DNA of 64,000 bases from Carallia brachiata (Eukaryota; Streptophyta; Magnoliopsida; Malpighiales; Rhizophoraceae). Numbering within the stretch: position 1 is the stretch's first letter; each line of letters begins with the position of its first letter. The position numbers and the translations under genes are program-made. The stretch lies in assembly GCA_021464245.1 (NCBI GenBank), contig JADCRB010000040.1, forward strand, positions 4,804,273 to 4,868,272, read 5' to 3'. Below the pieces are notes generated by a model, which saw only the letters and a program-made list of their open reading frames with translations, had not been told where the DNA came from and did not search any database. This document shows, piece by piece, positions 59,640 through 64,000 of this stretch.

Positions 59640-60716
59640 TTTTCAATCTTGCATGTGTTCTGCCTTTCCTTTTTATGTTTTTTCTTCTTCCTTTTCCCTA
59701 AAAAACCACTCTGAATTTTCTCCTGAATTATCGCTTTTGCCTTACCATTGATTGTGTTAGGCGTTGAATAAATGCCACTGTCTTCGAAATTTCTAGATCC
59801 CGTATCTCATTTTCCTACCCCAAGAAAAAACAAAGTCTCCATCTAGCGTGTCGACAATGGCACTGTGGCGGACGGCCAGTCGTTCCAAGTCCACTTATTT
59901 ATTTGATGTGATCGAATTAAATTTTGTCGAGCATATAAAATATAGACACTCTTGTTTGAAAGTTCATCGCATTCAAACGAAATTATTCTAATTTTGATTA
60001 CAAATACAATAATTAATATATTTACAATATAATTTTTTTATGTTAAAAAAAGAAGCCGTCAAACGTACTCAATTTTTATAATATTAAAAAAAAAATTTAC
60101 AGTGAGCTGTCTGAATTTCGAAAGCATAAATACAATATCAGTCAAAATCATAGTAAAAATAAACCTCGTCTCTGTTATAACCAGCTGGACCAAAGGAATT
60201 CTTTCACCATTTTCTAAATCAAGTAAACATTGTACACAAAAACGTGGGTGAGTAATTACTGGGAAGAAAATGTTTCAACAAATGACCCAAAGTGAAAATT
60301 TCCGAGAATTCCTGCGAGGGCCTTCTTAAAAACAAATTTTAAGAACGCGCGAGGGGAAATGAATGCAGGATATAGCCTAGTTAGGTCACAGCCCTCCTAA
60401 TTCCAGCGACGACCGTTTGGCCATCCTCTGTAGTTAACAAAATAGTTGACAAATTGCATTATGTACAATCCGATCCAAAACGTCGCCTGCAAATCTTCTG
60501 TGCCTAACCCAAGTCTGAAAGAGCTGTGCAGATGAACATCAACGCCACTCATTTGAACAAGACGCAGAAACCAGGGGGAACATTCACCACCCTCTAACGG
60601 ATAGCAACCAACAAGGAATGAATCAGTAGCAAAGATTTTTCTTAAAACACTTGGAAGTTCCAAACAAAGGCACATATCAATGCGACCCCACTGATCCCAC
60701 GAGCTGATTGATTATC
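59640..60716. other. GPX promoter and HUA2-like 3' UTR
   Basis: The left part (59.64-59.9 kb) is the promoter of the minus-strand GPX gene. The right part up to 60716 follows the HUA2-like stop codon and has the less biased composition of a 3' UTR; a 92-codon minus-strand open stretch at 60397-60675 is considered UTR sequence. Confidence 0.4.
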
Positions 60717-63700
60717 TCATCTTGGCCGCCACATGTCTGGAGCTGAAATACAAGAGAGTTACAAGAATGTACTCTTGGGAATTATACACTTTCTAAAAAC
60801 AGTAGGGCCTAAGAGCATATACATGACCATAACATCAAGGGAGATGCAAGTTCTAGTTGGCCAAAAACAGGGCCGAAATGTCTCAAAATGAACGGATAAG
60901 CATGCACACAATTCCATGCTCAAACATTTTTCACACAGAAGAAAAAAATACCTCTATTTGCCACTGGAACTGCACTGTCAAAAGGGGGTCTGAAGGGAAC
61001 AAAATTTCTATTGTGCATTCCCCGAGGAGGACATTCCCACCCTTGATGATGCCATCTAGATGGCTCCCGTGGGGGACCACCATATGCACCAGATCCATAT
61101 GATGCTTTGGCTTTCTCAGGATACTGTGGACCTAGGGCAATAAAATGACAAATTTACTACATTGGAGCATAACATGTCCCATTATTCCTGGAATGCTTCA
61201 TATAATACAAGAACCTTACCATGAAAGGAGGGTGGCGGAAATCTCCAGTTCTCACCTCGCTCATATGGGAAAGTACGCATTCTCTCATTGTTATCATAGA
61301 ACTTTCCAGCATCATTATTGTGTGAAGAGTGGAATCTATGGGAGTAGGAAGGGGGTGGGGTCTCTCTCCGTGACCTTGTATAATGTCCTGGCTGCACATA
61401 AGAGAACTGATGCGGTGGCGGATGATTATGTGGTGGCCTTGAAGGATAAGGCTTGTGATAAAAGCTACGACCATCCGTGTGTTGAACATCATTAAACGTT
61501 CTTAGAGGATAACCATTGCATGAGCCCGTTGAATCACAAACCTGCTTCCACGTTGGATTTCTGCCTTCAGGAGCATGATAATGCGCTGCATTGGACACTG
61601 ATGGGTTGATCCTTGTTGCATCTGACTGCTGATGTCTGAAGCCATCTTGCATATTCTGCAAATGTTGATCAGACCATGAGATGAACGGCAAAAGAAGTCT
61701 TAACATATTCTAGCTTTATATGCTCAAGATATTAAGAAAAATAAAAATAAATCAGGTATAAGGATGCATATGCAAAATTGTAACAAAAATGGGAGGTAAC
61801 ATCATTAGCACAGAGATCAGTATTTACACAAGAAACGCGTGCAGTGAGAGGAGGAGGAGGAGGCCGCGGCGGTGGTGGACGAGGTGTAGGTGAGGATGAT
61901 GGCAATGGTGGTGATGAACATGGCACATCCTCTGGTGGATGAGAAACTGTCCTTGGAAGATCCTGATCCTGTACAACATTATCACAAGAGGGAGCCACAT
62001 CCTCCATTTCAAGCTCACCATCAACATCTTCCAAGATATGTGTGTGCTTTTCCATTGCAGGATTGGTCTCCCTTTCCTCATTTCCGGATCTATTTTCAGG
62101 AGTGACAGCCTCAAATCCCTCTCCATCAGATTCACTTCCTTCATCTTCGTCCTTGAGCATGCGGGGCATACAAAAACCCAGAAGCTGAAAACTTGAATTG
62201 CTAAAGAAAAAAAGGAGTAAAGAAGCCTCTTTCAGTAAAAGATGTTTCAGGAATTTTTGAACTAACATAGAATAAGCTTGTCAACAAACACAAACCTTCC
62301 ATATTCATCAACAAGCATACCCTCCATGTCTCTAACAGGATCATCTAAGGACCTTTCTGTTCTTGCTGAACGGCGTGAATAGGCACCAGCAGAGGAAGAC
62401 ACAACTACTGAATCAAGTTCCCGTATATGGTGATGAATAACGGATTCTGGAAGAATCCTTCTTTCCAGCCAAAGTCTCAAAACCTATAAATGAACGAAAA
62501 AGGTGGCAAGCATGAGCCAAGAAAGAAGACTGAGAATCAAAAGGTAAACTACATCAAGTACACAAGGTTACCTTCAAACATTGCCTCCGATTTTCTTGAG
62601 CATAACTTCCACGAGGTGCAGCAGCTGAAAGTAGGCGTGGCAATGCTGCTTGGATAGCTGAAGGGTATACACCACCAAAATCACCTATGAATTCAAACTA
62701 CTCATTACTCCGCTGCAGTCACTATGCAACCTAAAATTGAATAACAAGATAAAAAGTACTTAGTTGCAAACTTGATCCAACCTCCAAGGTTACCTTTCAA
62801 GCCTCGAGAGCACTGGGTAATAGAATCCACAAGGAAGAATAGATCCACCCTTTTATGCAAACTTGATTCACTTTCCAAACTATGAGCCAGAATCTCCACC
62901 ACCTTAGTTGCAATAGAGAATACTCCATTAGAAACATACTATGGTAAAACTACACTTCCCAATTCCCATGCACTCAGGTTGTCATTATAGTAGTATCAAT
63001 CCTAACAATCTTGGCTTCTGAGTTCGCAAAAAAATATTCAGATTCTAACTTGAGCTTACCTTACACTAAAGCAGGAAAATAAGACTAATTACAGAAAAAC
63101 TGCAATTTTAGAAAGCATCACATAACATTATACATACACTAGAACGGACAGAATATTGAATTCACTTAAGAGTTGCAATACAACATAAGAGAGAGAGAGA
63201 TCTAGATTTGATGAACCACAGAAACCCATCCATCTTTTAATTGTAAACCCAATCAACCTGGTCAGCCACACGTAGTAATAATTCTTGCACTCTATACATA
63301 ATGTATCTGTGTGCAAATTAGATGAAGGATGTTTCAAAACGATGAAAATTTAGCAACCCAACCAAAGTCCAGCACATCCCCCCACCCCAAAAACATAGAA
63401 GCACTATTGGCCCACAAGTTCAGTAGATAATAGCCAAAAGGTGAAGGTTCAGTGAATTTCTCAAACTACCATTGGAATCAGACCCAAGTAACAACCTTCT
63501 GCATAACGTAATTTCATCATAACCATGTAATGAAGATCAAGTAGACTAAATATAACAACCCTAACAATACCTTAGAAGAGGCGCCAAACTTTGCGCAGTT
63601 AATAGCCATTCGAGTTGCCCGACCAATGCTCTCTTTCGTCCGTGTTAGTGATCCCAGCACTGCCTCAAAGGATGACAGTGCAGAATGTGCTTCTGCACAA

Positions 63701-64000
63701 TCACTCCATTTGCTAGCAGATTTAGGTCTTTGAGACATTGCCATTTCAACATTTTCCTCATCAGCAACTGAAGTGCAAAGACCCCTTTTGTGGTGCGAAT
63801 GTGTTTTTGGACTGGAATAGACACTATTCTGAATAGAATTAGCACTTTCTGAAGTAGAGACATCGCATAATGTGGCGGCAGGTGGAGATGTCCTATCCAA
63901 ACAAACAGCCGGTAAAGGGCTTAACTGAACATGAGAGGAATCATTCTCACCCAAACAATCAATAGCTCCAAAAGAATAACCAGTCTCCTGTCCTTGATCA
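60717..64000 (-). CDS. HUA2: HUA2-like (HULK) protein, 3' part of the gene
   Basis: Eight exons reach the right edge: 63571-64000 (open at the edge), 62794-62902, 62572-62684, 62296-62483, 61828-62200, 61220-61655, 60952-61131, 60717-60742. The N-terminal PWWP domain lies outside. The visible part has a CID/RPR domain that binds the RNA polymerase II C-terminal domain: LGSLTRTKESIGRATRMAI, SSLHKRVDLFFLVDSITQCS, GGVYPSAIQAALPRLLSAAA, QENRRQCLKVLRLWLERRIL. Then come FCMPRMLKDEDEGSESDG, DVDGELEMEDVAP, a polyproline tract (RPPPPRPPPPPL), a His/Pro/Arg-rich low-complexity region and the terminal VANRAPDMWRPR, all as in Arabidopsis HUA2 and HULK1-3. These nuclear proteins promote processing or expression of AGAMOUS and FLC-type transcripts and redundantly control growth. 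Which paralogue is not decidable from this part. Confidence 0.92.

Noticed and set aside
61145..61495. 116-codon open frame on the plus strand
   Set aside because: It is the antisense of the HUA2-like His/Pro-rich exon, whose sense frame matches the family and splices in phase.
62161..62200. Acceptor TTTTCAG near 62186 for the HUA2-like exon
   Set aside because: It gives the wrong phase; the acceptor at 62201 yields SNSSFQLLGFCMPR, which matches the family.
1..64000. CRISPR arrays, bacterial operons, tRNA or rRNA genes, viral genes, known plant miRNA matches
   Set aside because: Direct repeats here are not regularly spaced, no cloverleaf or rRNA segment was seen, and no viral or bacterial protein motif was found. 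Mature sequences of common plant miRNAs were looked for by eye without a match.

Overview
This window is nuclear DNA of a woody-type eudicot. It is AT-rich (roughly two thirds A+T), carries multi-exon genes with GT-AG introns, and has long intergenic stretches of miniature transposons, SINEs, poly(A)/poly(T) scars and microsatellites. Every recognisable protein is a standard land-plant family (SmD1, OEP7, a plant GPX4/5-type peroxidase, IPT, HUA2-like). No bacterial, organellar or viral gene cluster was found. The species cannot be fixed from the sequence alone; a Sapindales/Malvales-like genome (Citrus-like protein flavour) is only a guess.

Layout. 1-8.3 kb is gene-poor, with a GACCGGT-rich miniature element, a truncated LINE RNase H fragment and a SINE-like insertion. 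At 8.3-10.1 kb (-) lies a tail-anchored F-box gene of the CFB type with a leader intron. 10.1-15.3 kb is repeats, including adjacent copies of one terminal-inverted-repeat family. At 15.3-15.55 kb (-) is a small OEP7-like chloroplast outer-envelope protein. At 16.9-19.2 kb (-) is a complete four-exon SmD1 gene. 19.45-22.3 kb is a tandem duplication that took a SINE before, and a DNA element and retroposons after, it duplicated. At 23.2-25.3 kb (+) is an atypical bHLH factor. It faces a nine-exon TVP38/TMEM64 (VTT/DedA) membrane protein gene at 26.4-30.8 kb (-) whose first intron is GC-AG. 31-38 kb is repeats, including a 974-bp Tourist-like element with TTA target duplications. At 38.1-39.1 kb (+) is an intronless adenylate isopentenyltransferase (IPT5-like). 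At 41.1-44.0 kb (-) are two paralogous secreted eight-cysteine (LTP/2S-albumin fold) proteins with histidine-rich loops. At 47.0-50.2 kb (+) is an eight-exon CUE-domain coiled-coil protein with an internal 37-residue duplication. 50.2-56.9 kb has no gene I can support. At 56.9-59.6 kb (-) is a six-exon glutathione peroxidase. From 60.7 kb to the right edge (-) is the 3' part of a HUA2-like (HULK) gene with its CID domain.

The genes are unrelated housekeeping and regulatory loci, not a pathway cluster. The only functional echo is cytokinin: an F-box relative of cytokinin-induced CFB and a cytokinin-biosynthesis IPT, about 29 kb apart, most likely by chance. Exon boundaries were set by hand from splice signals and phase continuity; every multi-exon model closes in frame. 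Nothing here amounts to a clearly new biological system. The best leads are the His/Pro-rich loop in the two LTP-like proteins, the layered duplication/transposition locus at 19.5-22.3 kb, the GC-AG intron with a possible non-AUG N-terminal extension in the TVP38 gene, and the small transposon families.
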